From Nonomuraea angiospora (GTDB taxonomy: Bacteria; Actinomycetota; Actinomycetes; Streptosporangiales; Streptosporangiaceae): 64,000 bases of DNA. The stretch lies in assembly GCF_014873145.1 (NCBI RefSeq), contig NZ_JADBEK010000001.1, positions 10,106,001 to 10,170,000 on the forward strand. Reading direction: 5' to 3'. The notes under the pieces were generated by a model, which saw nothing but the letters and a program-made list of their open reading frames with translations, did not search any database and had not been told where the DNA came from. This document shows positions 7,084 through 16,466 of this stretch, piece by piece; within the stretch, counting starts at the first letter, position 1, and every line of letters begins with the position of its first letter. The position numbers and the translations under genes were made by a program.

Positions 7084-9234
7084 TCAGAGAGCGTGAAGGT
7101 CCGCTCGGACCCGGCGGGTGGCCGTGACCACGTTCGCCAGTGACGCCTCCACCTCCTCGTACGTCCGGGTCTTCAGCCCGCAGTCCGGGTTGACCCAGAC
7201 CCGCTCCACCGGCAGCGCCGCCAGCGTCCGGCGCAGCAGGTCCTCGACCTCCGAGGCGGCGGGCACCCGCGGCGAGTGGATGTCGTAGACGCCGGGCCCG
7301 AGCCCCCGCCCGAAGGTCCCGACGGTGCCCAGGATGCGCGCGCCCGAGCGGGCCGACTCGATGGTGGTCACGTCGGCGTCCAGGCCGTCGATGGCGGCCA
7401 GGATCTGGTCGGCGTCCGAGTAGCACAGGTGCGTGTGGATCTGCGTGCGGTCGCCGGCCCCCGACGTGGCCCGGCGGTAGGCGGCCACCGCCCACTCCAG
7501 GTAGTCGGCCTGCGCGGCCCGCCGCAGCGGGAGCAGCTCGCGGAGGGCGGGTTCGTCCACCTGGATGACCGACACACCGGCCGCCTCCAGGTCGCGGACC
7601 TCCTCCCGGACGGCGTCCGCCACCTGGAACACGACGTCGCGCAGCGGCAGGTCGTCGCGGACGAAGGACCAGGCCACGATGGTGACGGGGCCGGTGAGCA
7701 TGCCCTTGACCGGCTTGTCCGTGAGCGACTGCGCGTACGTGGCCCACCGCACCGTGATCGGCGACGGGCGGCCGACGTCCCCGTGCAGGATCGGCGGGCG
7801 GGTGCAGCGGGAGCCGTACGACTGGACCCAGCCGTTCCTGGTGACGGCGAACCCGTCGAGGTGCTCGGCGAAGTACTGCACCATGTCGTTGCGCTCCGGC
7901 TCGCCGTGGACGAGGACGTCGAGCCCGAGGCGTTCCTGGAGCCGGATGACGTGCTCGATCTCGGCCTCGACCTGCCGCTCGTAGTCGGCCTGGGAGAGCG
8001 TGCCCGAGACGACCGCGGCACGGGCGGCGCGCAGGGAGCCGGTCTGCGGGAACGAGCCGATCGTGGTGATCGGCAGCGCGGGCAGCCGCAGGTGCTCGGC
8101 CTGCGCCGCCGCCCGCACCGCGTACGGGCTGCGCTCCTCCGGCACCACGGGCGCCGGCAGCGCCACGGAGGGCGCGGCGTGCGGAGCGTCCCGCAGCGGG
8201 GACCGCGCGAGCGCCACCACCTCCGCCACCTTCTGCTCGGCGAACGCCAGCCGCCCCTTCAACGCGGGGTCCAGCTCTGGCTCGGCCTCCACGTCGTAGG
8301 GGACGTGCAGCAGCGAGCACGACGTGCTGACCACCACCTCCGAGGCGCGTACGGCGCCCAGGGCGGCCAGGGCGCGACCGGGCGAGGTACGCCACACGTC
8401 GCGCCCGGACACCACGCCCGCCACCACGGTCTTGCCGGTCAGGTCGAGCACGGGCACGGCGCCGCGGACGAGGTCGATGCCGATGGCCTCCACCGGGGTC
8501 TCGGCCAGGACCGGGAGGGCCTCCCCGAGGTCGCCGAAGTAGGAGGCCACGAAGAGCCCCGGCCGGGTGGTCAGGGAGCCGAGCCGGGAGTAGGCGGCGC
8601 GCACGGTGGCCAGCTCTTCGGCGGTCCGGTCGCCGACCAGCGCGGGCTCGTCGAGCTGGACCCACGAGACCCCCTCGGCGGCCAGCGCGGACAGCAGCTC
8701 CTCGTAGCAGGCCAGCACGTCGTCCAGCCGGTCCAGCGCCGACCCCAGCAGCAGGAACGTCACCGGCCCCACCACGACGGGCCGCGTCTCGTACCCCAGC
8801 GCCCGCGCCTCGCGCACCTCGGAGAGCGGCTTGGCCGCGTCCAGCTTGAACACGGTGTCGGGGCCGATCTCCGGCACGATGTAGTGGTAGTTCGTGTCGA
8901 ACCACTTCGTCATCCGCAGCGGCGCCAGCCCCTCGGTGCCCCTGGCCATCGCGAAGTAGGGGTCGCCGGCCTCGCGGTAGCGCGCGGGCACCGCGCCCAG
9001 CAGCACCGCCGTGTCCAGCACCTGGTCGTACAGCGAGAACGTGTTGGACGGCAGCCCTTCCAGCCCCAGCTCGGCCAGCCTGTGCCAGGTCCGCTCCCTG
9101 ATCTCGGCCCCCACCCGTTCGAGCTCCGCCCGGCTCGACCGCCCGTCCCAGTACGACTCCAGCGCCCGCTTCAGCTCCCGCCGCGGCCCGATCCTCGGAT
9201 ATCCGAGGACGGTGGACTTGGGGAATGGGGACAT
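7084..9234 (-). CDS. metE: Cobalamin-independent methionine synthase
   Basis: 5-methyltetrahydropteroyltriglutamate-homocysteine methyltransferase, the last step of methionine synthesis without B12. It has the N-terminal MetE domain ([20 protein letters not shown]) and a C-terminal catalytic domain with [23 protein letters not shown], the zinc ligand region HTHLCYSD, and NPDCGLKTR. Length 716 is slightly below the 750-odd residues of E. coli MetE. ATG 9234 (MSPFPKSTV) is chosen because homology begins there; the frame is open about 50 nt further. Only about 85 nt separate it from a divergent LysR gene, with no B12-box, so LysR control is more likely than a riboswitch. Confidence 0.93.
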   Translation of the reverse strand: MSPFPKSTVLGYPRIGPRRELKRALESYWDGRSSRAELERVGAEIRERTWHRLAELGLEGLPSNTFSLYDQVLDTAVLLGAVPARYREAGDPYFAMARGTEGLAPLRMTKWFDTNYHYIVPEIGPDTVFKLDAAKPLSEVREARALGYETRPVVVGPVTFLLLGSALDRLDDVLACYEELLSALAAEGVSWVQLDEPALVGDRTAEELATVRAAYSRLGSLTTRPGLFVASYFGDLGEALPVLAETPVEAIGIDLVRGAVPVLDLTGKTVVAGVVSGRDVWRTSPGRALAALGAVRASEVVVSTSCSLLHVPYDVEAEPELDPALKGRLAFAEQKVAEVVALARSPLRDAPHAAPSVALPAPVVPEERSPYAVRAAAQAEHLRLPALPITTIGSFPQTGSLRAARAAVVSGTLSQADYERQVEAEIEHVIRLQERLGLDVLVHGEPERNDMVQYFAEHLDGFAVTRNGWVQSYGSRCTRPPILHGDVGRPSPITVRWATYAQSLTDKPVKGMLTGPVTIVAWSFVRDDLPLRDVVFQVADAVREEVRDLEAAGVSVIQVDEPALRELLPLRRAAQADYLEWAVAAYRRATSGAGDRTQIHTHLCYSDADQILAAIDGLDADVTTIESARSGARILGTVGTFGRGLGPGVYDIHSPRVPAASEVEDLLRRTLAALPVERVWVNPDCGLKTRTYEEVEASLANVVTATRRVRADLHAL

Positions 9235-9265
9235 GTCTGGCTCCCTTGATCTCGTTCGGCTGGTC

Positions 9266-9278
9266 GCAGGCATCCTGC
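9266..9278. promoter_or_regulatory. Inverted repeat between metE and the LysR gene
   Basis: GCAGG-CAT-CCTGC, a perfect 5-bp dyad with a 3-nt spacer midway between the divergent starts (9234 and 9320). LysR regulators often bind a dyad in such intergenic regions. The classic MetR box is not visible, so this is only a candidate operator. Confidence 0.3.
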
Positions 9279-9319
9279 CGAGCACTCGGGAGCTCGTGCA
9301 TCATGGATTGGTGCTGCTT

Positions 9320-10159
9320 ATGCTCAAGGAGATGCACTGCTTCGCCAGGGTCGCGGAGCGGCTCAGCTTCTCCAGGGCCGCCGCCGACCTGGGGATGTCC
9401 CAGCCCGCCATGAGCCAGGCCATCACCCGGCTCGAGCGCGCCGCCGGGGTCAGGCTCTTCGAGCGGACTGCCCGCGACGTGCGGCTCACGGCGGAGGGCA
9501 AGGCGCTGCTGCCGTACGCGGAGCAGGTGATCGAGTCGGTGGGCGCCTTCGAGGCCGAGTCGGCGCGGCTGGCCAGGCCGACCATTCATCTCGCTTATCC
9601 ACCGCTCGTCGGAGCGCTGGCGGCGCGGATCGTCAGGCGGCTGGCCGGCCGCACCCCGGCGATCGGCGTGGAGCTGCGGGCGGCGGGCCGGGGCGCGGCG
9701 GTGCGGGCGCTGGCGGACGGCGAGGTCTCGGCGGCGATCCTGGCCACTCCGGCGCCGGCGCAGTTCGTGACGGCGGCCAGGTTTCACGTCACGGTCGACC
9801 ACCTGGCCGTGCCCGCGGGTCACCGGCTGGCCTCCCGGCCCAAGGTCGCGCCCGGCGAGCTGGGCGGGCAGGTGCTGCTCACGCCGGGCAGCCGCCCGTG
9901 GCCGGGGCTGCCGGGGCGCTCGCGCCTGGCGGCCGACGACGACTTCGCGGCCGCGCTCGACCTGGTGGCCGCGGGCGCCGGGCTGCTGCCGATCCCGCAG
10001 CTCCTGGTCAGGACCATCAGGAGGGACGACGTGCGCTTCGTGCCGCTCGACGCCGGCGACCTGCGCATCACGTACGCGCTGGCCTGGTCGAAGGAGCGGG
10101 TGACACCGGAGCTGATGGCCCTGGTGCAGGCCGTCCAGGACGCCCTGTGGACTAGGTGA
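9320..10159 (+). CDS. LysR family transcriptional regulator, divergent from metE
   Basis: 279-residue LysR regulator. The winged HTH is at residues 2-60 (FARVAERLSFSRAAADLGMS, then QPAMSQAITRLERAAGVRLF), followed by a substrate-binding-like domain (PTIHLAYPPLVGALAARIV). ATG 9320 places the HTH at the usual distance from the N-terminus; GTG 9296 and 9311 are in-frame alternatives. By the usual rule for divergent LysR pairs it probably controls metE, perhaps as a MetR counterpart sensing homocysteine. That is inference. Confidence 0.82.
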   Translation: MLKEMHCFARVAERLSFSRAAADLGMSQPAMSQAITRLERAAGVRLFERTARDVRLTAEGKALLPYAEQVIESVGAFEAESARLARPTIHLAYPPLVGALAARIVRRLAGRTPAIGVELRAAGRGAAVRALADGEVSAAILATPAPAQFVTAARFHVTVDHLAVPAGHRLASRPKVAPGELGGQVLLTPGSRPWPGLPGRSRLAADDDFAAALDLVAAGAGLLPIPQLLVRTIRRDDVRFVPLDAGDLRITYALAWSKERVTPELMALVQAVQDALWTR

Positions 10160-10832
10160 GGGGGAGGTTCTTCAGGGCCTCGCGGCGGCTCAGGCCGGTG
10201 AGGCCCTTGGCGTTGACGTAGCGGAGCACCTCGTCGGGATTGGTCTTGGCGTATTCGCGTAACGCCCAGCCGATCGCCTTGCGCGCGAAGAAGTCGTTGT
10301 CCGACAGGCTCGGCTCGATGCACGCGTACAGCAGGGCCGTGTCGGTGCGTTCCTTGAACCGGTTCTGGCTGAGGATCGCGGTGCGCCGCTTCCACAGGTC
10401 GCGGTCGTGCGCCCACTCCAGCATGAGCGGCCGCATCGAATCGGGGTAGGTGGTCAGCAGCCCGCCGACGCGGTGGGTGGCCAGCTCGTCGACGAGGTCC
10501 CACCAGGCCCCGGTGACGATCATCTCCTCGTACATCGGCACGGTGTAGAGGGTCTGGTAGTCGCGGTAGAGGTGGTAGCCGGACAGCTCGACGGCGGCGT
10601 AGCGCTCCTCGCGGTATTCGGCCTCCCGCCACAGCGCCAGCACGGCCCGCCGCCACTCCGGCGCGCTCTCCAGCCGGTGCTCGGCGAACACCCGTCGCAG
10701 CGCCGCCCGCCTGCGCACCGCCTGCACGCCCAGGAACGGCATCGTGGACTTCATGTACGTGCGCATCGCCTCGGCCTTGCCGGGCTCCGCGACCCCCTGC
10801 AGTGCCAGCCGCACTGCCTTGCCGAGGCTCAT
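10152..10832 (-). CDS. DNA alkylation repair protein, AlkD-like
   Basis: 226 residues, all-helical HEAT-like repeats as in the AlkC/AlkD DNA glycosylases that remove positively charged N3/N7-alkylated purines without base flipping. Recognisable parts are MRTYMKSTMPFLGVQAVRRR near residue 23, WREAEYREERYAAVEL, WWDLVDELATHRVGG, and WKRRTAILSQNRFKERTD. ATG 10832 overlaps the stop of the upstream KstR2-type repressor gene (ATGA), so its translation is coupled to that gene. That is an odd partnership for a repair enzyme. The 3' end overlaps the convergent LysR gene by 8 nt. Confidence 0.85.
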   Translation of the reverse strand: MSLGKAVRLALQGVAEPGKAEAMRTYMKSTMPFLGVQAVRRRAALRRVFAEHRLESAPEWRRAVLALWREAEYREERYAAVELSGYHLYRDYQTLYTVPMYEEMIVTGAWWDLVDELATHRVGGLLTTYPDSMRPLMLEWAHDRDLWKRRTAILSQNRFKERTDTALLYACIEPSLSDNDFFARKAIGWALREYAKTNPDEVLRYVNAKGLTGLSRREALKNLPLT

Positions 10833-11497
10833 CCCTTTTGCGTGGTGCGCTCGCCGGTGGCGAGGCCGTCGAAGAGCACGGTGATGTAGTGCTCGGCCAG
10901 GCCGGTGGTGTTGAGCCTGCCGCCGGGGCGGAACCAGCGCACCGCGACCCAGATCGTGTCGCGGATCATGCGGTAGGTCAGCTTCGGATCGACGTCGGCC
11001 CGGAACAGCCCGGCCGCCTGGCCCGCCTTGATCTGCGTCACCCAGATCTGCTCGACCTCGTCCTCGGCCTTGACCAGGTAGTTGAACCGCTCGAACTGCC
11101 GCAGGTAGTTCCAGTCGTTCTGCATGACGGTGATCGCGGCGCGGTGCGGCTCCAGCGTGCCGAACCCGATGCGGACCATCTCCGACAGCACCGTGCGGGC
11201 GTCGGCGCTGGTGTCGACCGCCGCGCGGTAGCGGGCGATGAGGTCGTCGAGGAAGGTGGAGAGCACCTCGTCGACGATCGTCTCCTTGGAGTCGAAGTGG
11301 TGGTAGAGACTTCCGGAGAGGATGCCTGCCTCGTCGGCTATCTCACGTACTGTCGTGGCCTGGAAGCCCTTGCGTGCGAAGAGCTCCGCGGCGAGCTTGA
11401 CGAGGTGGTCGCGGCGCTCGGAGGCGGTCCCCGATGAGCTCGCGCGCTGGCGCTTGGCCGGGGTGGTCGTGGTGCCGGAGTTCTTACGCGTGGTCAC
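10829..11497 (-). CDS. kstR2: TetR family repressor of steroid C/D-ring catabolism (KstR2-like)
   Basis: 222 residues. After a basic 28-residue leader comes a TetR HTH (LVKLAAELFARKGFQATTVR, then EIADEAGILSGSLYHHFDSK), very close to M. tuberculosis KstR2. The C-terminal ligand domain keeps TYRMIRDTIWVAVRWFRPGG, which aligns with RFIRDTTWVSVRWYRPGG of KstR2. KstR2 represses the HIP-degradation genes and is released by HIP-CoA. It is divergent from a FadA6-like thiolase, with KstR2-type half-sites in the 94-nt gap. A -10 (CATAAT, 11509-11504) sits 7 nt before GTG 11497, suggesting a leaderless transcript. Confidence 0.88.
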   Translation of the reverse strand: MTTRKNSGTTTTPAKRQRASSSGTASERRDHLVKLAAELFARKGFQATTVREIADEAGILSGSLYHHFDSKETIVDEVLSTFLDDLIARYRAAVDTSADARTVLSEMVRIGFGTLEPHRAAITVMQNDWNYLRQFERFNYLVKAEDEVEQIWVTQIKAGQAAGLFRADVDPKLTYRMIRDTIWVAVRWFRPGGRLNTTGLAEHYITVLFDGLATGERTTQKG

Positions 11498-11517
11498 GAC
11501 ACCATTATGAGCCCTCG

Positions 11518-11531
11518 CACAATCGCTTGTT
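11518..11531 (-). promoter_or_regulatory. KstR2 operator at the kstR2 promoter (imperfect)
   Basis: CACAATCGCTTGTT departs at two fixed positions from the published KstR2 pattern AnCAAGnnCTTGnT. It overlaps the -35/spacer region of the kstR2 promoter (-10 at 11509-11504), a position suited to autoregulation. Confidence 0.5.
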
Positions 11532-11569
11532 CACCTAACCGGTGCAGCTCATGCGGCATTCCGTGCTCT

Positions 11570-11583
11570 ACCAAGCGCTTGCT
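11570..11583 (+). promoter_or_regulatory. KstR2 operator at the fadA6 promoter
   Basis: ACCAAGCGCTTGCT matches AnCAAGnnCTTGnT at every fixed position. It lies between a weak -35 (TTCCGT, 11559-11564) and a -10 (TACGAT, 11583-11588). The -10 is 3-6 nt before the two candidate ATGs of the thiolase, so the transcript is probably leaderless. Confidence 0.8.
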
Positions 11584-11591
11584 ACGATGCG

Positions 11592-12755
<1,164 letters not shown>

Positions 12756-12789
12756 AGGAAGGTGCTGACGTCTGAAAATGACTCTAGCA

Positions 12790-12808
12790 AATAGGAAACT
12801 TTCCTATT
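12790..12808. promoter_or_regulatory. Perfect palindromic operator upstream of the NagZ-like gene
   Basis: AATAGGAAA-C-TTTCCTATT, 9-bp arms around one base, ending 12 nt before ATG 12821. It resembles AT-rich palindromes bound by ROK-family sugar regulators (NagC/XylR type), but the regulator is not encoded in this window. Its closeness to the start suggests it overlaps the promoter. Confidence 0.6.
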
Positions 12809-12820
12809 AGATTTCGGGTC

Positions 12821-14296
12821 ATGCCCTTGAGCGGTGACCTGCTTCGCCTTGCCGACGCCGTCCTCTTTCCCGGTTTCACCGGGCACATGCCTCCCGACTG
12901 GCTGCGCCGCCGGCTCGGCGAGGGGCTGGCCGGCGTGGTGCTGTTCTCGCGCAACATCGCCGACCCGGCTCAGGTGGCCCGCCTGACCGCCGCGCTGCGC
13001 GCGGAGAACCCCTCGGTGCTCGTCGGCACCGACGAGGAGTCGGGGGAGGTCACGCGGCTGGAGGTGGCCGCGGGGAGCAGCCGTCCCGGAGCGTACGCGC
13101 TGGGCGCCGTGGACGACGTGGCCCTGACCGAGGCCCTGGCCAGGGACCTCGGCGCCGAGCTGGCGGCGGCGGGCGTCACGCTCGACTTCGCCCCCTCGGC
13201 CGACGTGAACTCCAACCCGGACAACCCCGTCATCGGCCTGCGGGCCTTCGGCGCGGACCCGGCCCTGGTGTCCCGGCACACCGGGGCGTTCGTCCGCGGC
13301 CTGCAGTCGGCGGGCGTGGCCGCGTGCGCCAAGCACTTCCCCGGGCACGGGGACACCTCGGTCGACTCGCATCACGGCGTCCCCGTGGTGGCCGACGGGA
13401 TCGAGGACGCGCTGCTCCCTTTCCGGGAGGCGATCAAGGAGGGCGTCAGGGCCGTCATGACCGGCCATCTCCTCGTGCCCTCGTACGACGCCGAACTGCC
13501 CGCCACGCTCAGCCCGAAGGTGCTCACCGGGCTGCTGCGGGAGGAGCTCGGGTTCGAAGGAATGATCATCACTGACGGCATCGAGATGGCCGCGGTGTCG
13601 GGGACGTACGGGATCGGGGGCGCCTCCGCCCGTGCCATCGCCGCCGGGGCCGACGCGATCTGCGTCGGCGGCGAACGGGCCGACGAGGCCACCGCCGCCG
13701 GCATCCGCGACGCGATCGCCACGGCGGTGACCCAGGGACTGCTGCCCGAGGAGCGGCTGGCCGACGCCGCTCGAAGGGTCCGCGAGCTGGCCTCATGGGC
13801 CGCCTCCTCGGGCAGCCAGGCGCCCCGCGACGGCTCCGTGGGCCTGGCCGCCGCGCGCCGGGCGATCCGGATCACCCGCCGCTCCACCGCCCCCGTGCTG
13901 CCGCTGACCTCGGCCGCGTCCGTGGTGGAGCTGGCCCCCGAGATGAACCTGGCCATCGACAGGAACACGCCGTGGGGCGTCGGCCGGCCGCTGGCCCGCC
14001 TGCTGCCGGGCACCGTGGTGACCCGGCTGGCGGTGGGGGACTCGACGGGTTCGGCGCTGGAGCGCCTGCTCGGGGAGGCCGCCGGGCGGCCGCTGGTGAT
14101 CGTGGTCCGGGACGTCCACCGGCACGCCTGGCAGGAGCAGGCGCTGCGGCACCTGCTCAGCGCCCGGCCCGACGCCGTGGTGGTGGAGATGGGGCTGCCC
14201 GAGCGGTCGGATCTGGGTGCCGTGCACATCGCCACGTACGGCTCCGCCCGGGTCTGCGGGCAGGCGGCGGCGGAGGTGCTCACGGGCAGATCGTGA
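12821..14296 (+). CDS. Glycoside hydrolase family 3 beta-N-acetylglucosaminidase (NagZ-like)
   Basis: 491 residues. The GH3 barrel (residues about 1-330) has the NagZ signature KHFPGHGDTSVDSHHGVP (171-188) with the His of the Asp-His dyad, and the nucleophile Asp252 in IITDGIEMAAVSG. A C-terminal domain of about 150 residues follows, so it is longer than Gram-negative NagZ. It has no signal peptide, hence a cytosolic enzyme that removes GlcNAc from muropeptides or chito-oligosaccharides. A palindromic operator precedes it. The 3' end lies in a 42-bp tandem repeat that carries the stop codon. Confidence 0.85.
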   Translation: MPLSGDLLRLADAVLFPGFTGHMPPDWLRRRLGEGLAGVVLFSRNIADPAQVARLTAALRAENPSVLVGTDEESGEVTRLEVAAGSSRPGAYALGAVDDVALTEALARDLGAELAAAGVTLDFAPSADVNSNPDNPVIGLRAFGADPALVSRHTGAFVRGLQSAGVAACAKHFPGHGDTSVDSHHGVPVVADGIEDALLPFREAIKEGVRAVMTGHLLVPSYDAELPATLSPKVLTGLLREELGFEGMIITDGIEMAAVSGTYGIGGASARAIAAGADAICVGGERADEATAAGIRDAIATAVTQGLLPEERLADAARRVRELASWAASSGSQAPRDGSVGLAAARRAIRITRRSTAPVLPLTSAASVVELAPEMNLAIDRNTPWGVGRPLARLLPGTVVTRLAVGDSTGSALERLLGEAAGRPLVIVVRDVHRHAWQEQALRHLLSARPDAVVVEMGLPERSDLGAVHIATYGSARVCGQAAAEVLTGRS

Positions 14297-14378
14297 CGCG
14301 GGCAGGCGGCGGCGGAGGTGCTCACGGGCAGGTCGTGACGCGGGCAGGCGGCGGAGGTGCTCACCGGTAGGGTGTGAT
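14256..14378 (+). repeat. 42-bp tandem repeat spanning the end of the NagZ-like gene
   Basis: Three head-to-tail copies start at 14256, 14298 and 14340. Each begins GCGGGCAGGCGGCGGCGG; the third is 3 nt shorter and diverges at its end. Each of the first two carries GTGCTCACGGGCAG[A/G]TCG then TGA, so the stop codon is itself duplicated. The third copy leads into GTG 14382 of the pentapeptide gene and supplies its ribosome-binding region. Confidence 0.85.
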
Positions 14379-14381
14379 CCC

Positions 14382-15053
14382 GTGAACTTCGACGGCGAGG
14401 ATCTTTCCCGCAAGGCGCTGGCCGACCGGCTCCCGGCGGACGAGACGCACGTCTTCCGCGAGTGCGACCTGACGGAGACCGACCTGTGGGGCGCCCCGCT
14501 GGCGGGGGCCAGGTTCGAGTCGTGCGTGCTGGACCAGACCGACTTCCGCAAGGCCGATCTCGACGGGGCCTCGTTCACGGGCGGGGGCGGGATGCGGACC
14601 CGCTTCAACGACGCCGACCTCATCGACGTGACATTCACGGACGTGGACCTGTCCTCGGCCCAGTTCGGCGGCGCGCTCCTCACGGACGTCTCGTTCACGG
14701 GGTGCCGCATGATCGGCGCCGCGCTGACGGGCTCGCGCGGCACCGGCTTCAAGATCGCCCGCTCCAACCTGACCCTGGCCAACCTCGGCGGCTGCTCCCT
14801 GCGCGGGGAGGCCGTCGAGGGGGTCCGCTTCGACGACGCCGACCTGTCGGGGTGCGACTTCACGGAGGCCACGTTCAGCGACTGCCGCTTCATCGGGACG
14901 CGCCTGCTCCAGACCAAGTTCAACAAGGCCGATCTGCGCGGCGCGGACCTGGGCGAGCCGGACGACGCGAAGCTGCGGGCGTTCGCGGGCGCGATCATCA
15001 ACCAGGCCCAGGCCAACGCCATCCTGGCCGCCCGCGGCATCACCGTGCTCTAG
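14382..15053 (+). CDS. Pentapeptide repeat protein
   Basis: 223 residues made largely of A(D/N)Lxx five-residue repeats (CDLTETDLWGAPLAGARFES, DFRKADLDGASFTG, DADLIDVTFTDVDLSSAQFG, ADLSGCDFTEATF, KADLRGADLGE). These form a right-handed quadrilateral beta-helix. Some such proteins mimic DNA and protect gyrase, but most have no known role. It has no signal peptide. GTG 14382 (VNFDGEDLSR) is chosen because the frame upstream translates the tandem repeat. Confidence 0.85.
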   Translation: MNFDGEDLSRKALADRLPADETHVFRECDLTETDLWGAPLAGARFESCVLDQTDFRKADLDGASFTGGGGMRTRFNDADLIDVTFTDVDLSSAQFGGALLTDVSFTGCRMIGAALTGSRGTGFKIARSNLTLANLGGCSLRGEAVEGVRFDDADLSGCDFTEATFSDCRFIGTRLLQTKFNKADLRGADLGEPDDAKLRAFAGAIINQAQANAILAARGITVL

Positions 15054-15099
15054 CCTCGGGCGCCTCTCTCGTCGCCCGTTCGCGCTGTCGATAGTCAGA

Positions 15100-15120
15100 T
15101 CATCGATATATATTGATCAT
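15100..15120 (+). promoter_or_regulatory. Near-palindromic PadR operator abutting the padR start
   Basis: ATCATCGATATATATTGATCA, an AT-rich imperfect dyad (core TCGATATATATTGA at 15103-15116), ends at the ATG of the PadR gene. PadR regulators typically bind such ATAT-centred dyads and repress their own promoters, so autoregulation is likely. Confidence 0.5.
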
Positions 15121-15453
15121 ATGAAATCGATGCAGGAGCCCACGTTCCTGATCCTGACCGCGCTGGCGGCCGGGCCGCAGCACGGGTACGGCGTGATCAC
15201 CGACGTGGAGCGCATCTCCGACGGCCAGGTCCGCCTGCGCGCCGGCACCCTGTACGCCGCCTTCGACCGCCTCCAGGCGGAGGGCCTCATCGAGGCGGAC
15301 CGGGAGGAGATCGTGGACGGGCGGGTGCGTCGCTACTACCGCCTCACCGGCGACGGCGCGGCCAGGCTGGCGGCGGAGGCCGAGCGGATGAGCAGGCACG
15401 CCCGGGCGGCCGCCGCGCGCCTGCGCGCCGCGGGGGCGGGAGGCCTGGCGTGA
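15121..15453 (+). CDS. PadR family transcriptional regulator
   Basis: 110 residues. The winged HTH fills residues 5-80: TFLILTALAAGPQHGYGVIT, then LRAGTLYAAFDRLQAEGLIE and RRYYRLTGDG, the standard PadR pattern. A short C-terminal helix (AERMSRHARAAAARLRA) would mediate dimerisation. It is coupled through a GTGA overlap to a membrane protein, the usual PadR operon layout in which the regulator controls a membrane protein or pump. It probably represses its own promoter at the adjacent AT-rich dyad. Confidence 0.88.
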   Translation: MKSMQEPTFLILTALAAGPQHGYGVITDVERISDGQVRLRAGTLYAAFDRLQAEGLIEADREEIVDGRVRRYYRLTGDGAARLAAEAERMSRHARAAAARLRAAGAGGLA

Positions 15454-16466
15454 GCCCGCTCGAAGCGCATGGCAGGAGCCCGCTCGAAGCCCGCTACCGC
15501 CGCCTCCTGGCCTGCTACCCGCGCGATCACCAGGAGCGGCACGAGGAGGAGATGATCGGCGTGCTGCTGGCCGGAGCGCGGCCCGGCCAGACCCGCCCGC
15601 ATCCCGCCGACGCGGCCGACCTGCTGTGGGGGGCGCTGCGCGTGCACGCCCGGCGGGCGTTCGGCGCGGGGTCGGCGCCCTCCTGGCGGGACGGGGTCGC
15701 GCTCGCCGTGGCGCTGTGGCCGTTGCTGATGCTGACGGCGGCGCTGGCGAAGGCGCTGGTGAACGGCGTCCCAACCCTGGAGACCGCGTGGAATTACGGT
15801 GTCGTCGTCCTGACCGGACCCGCCACGACCCGGCACCTGGTCCAGCCGATCGCCATCGCGGCTGTGCTCGCACTGGCCGTGTTGTCCGGCCGCAAGTGGG
15901 TCGCCGCGCTCGGCGCGGTCATGCTCGTGGTGGGTATGGCGGACCCCTGGAGCGGGATGATTCCGGGTCTCGACATCCGGTCGGTGCCGAGCGGCCGGGT
16001 CCTTCTGGTGGAATTGGCGACACCGAACGTCGGCCCGGTCCTCGTGGCGCACGTGGCGGCGGCCGTCATCGCCTTCATACCCGCAGCGCACCGGGCCCTG
16101 CGGGCCATCCCCCGGCGTACCTTGCTGCTCTGGGCGCCGCTCGCGCTGGTGGGGCTGACCGCCAGCAAGGCCCTCGTGCGCTGGGTGGACGTGACCGCCC
16201 ACCACGATGTCGTGGTCTGGAAACCCGTGCCCTGGCTCGTCGTGGTCTCGCTGGCCGCCGGGGTCGCGTGCCGGTCGGCGCTGGGGCGACGGGCGGCGCT
16301 GGTGCTGTTCCTGCCCGCGGCCGCCCTCGGCGACCTCGGCGACCTGCTGTGGATACCCACCTCCACGGCCCTCGCCCAGCTCGGCTGCGCGGCCCTGGCC
16401 TTCGCCGCCGGCGCCGCCCTGAGCCGCCGCCGCGGCGGCCTGGCCGCCTTGGCGCCCACCCCCTAG
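15450..16466 (+). CDS. Multi-pass membrane protein of a PadR operon
   Basis: 338 residues. A cytosolic N-terminus (YRRLLACYPRDHQERHEEEM) resembles the opening of actinobacterial membrane proteins that follow PadR genes. Seven or eight hydrophobic segments follow from about residue 80 (VALAVALWPLLMLTAALAKA; LVQPIAIAAVLALAVLSG; AALGAVMLVVGMA; WLVVVSLAAGVACRSALG). GTG 15450 overlaps the padR stop. No transporter motif is visible and the function is unknown. The gene overlaps the convergent ipdC by 4 nt. Confidence 0.7.
   Translation: MSPLEAHGRSPLEARYRRLLACYPRDHQERHEEEMIGVLLAGARPGQTRPHPADAADLLWGALRVHARRAFGAGSAPSWRDGVALAVALWPLLMLTAALAKALVNGVPTLETAWNYGVVVLTGPATTRHLVQPIAIAAVLALAVLSGRKWVAALGAVMLVVGMADPWSGMIPGLDIRSVPSGRVLLVELATPNVGPVLVAHVAAAVIAFIPAAHRALRAIPRRTLLLWAPLALVGLTASKALVRWVDVTAHHDVVVWKPVPWLVVVSLAAGVACRSALGRRAALVLFLPAAALGDLGDLLWIPTSTALAQLGCAALAFAAGAALSRRRGGLAALAPTP

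Noticed and set aside
9235..9319. Cobalamin or SAM riboswitch in front of metE
   Set aside because: Only about 85 nt are available and no B12-box or SAM-riboswitch core is visible; a divergent LysR gene is the simpler control.
7046..9823. Open frames of several hundred codons in other frames across metE
   Set aside because: Low-complexity Arg/Gly/Ala translations in shadow frames of a clear MetE; none shows a domain.
14217..14381. N-terminal extension of the pentapeptide protein
   Set aside because: The extension translates the 42-bp tandem repeat and the end of the NagZ-like gene, not pentapeptide sequence.
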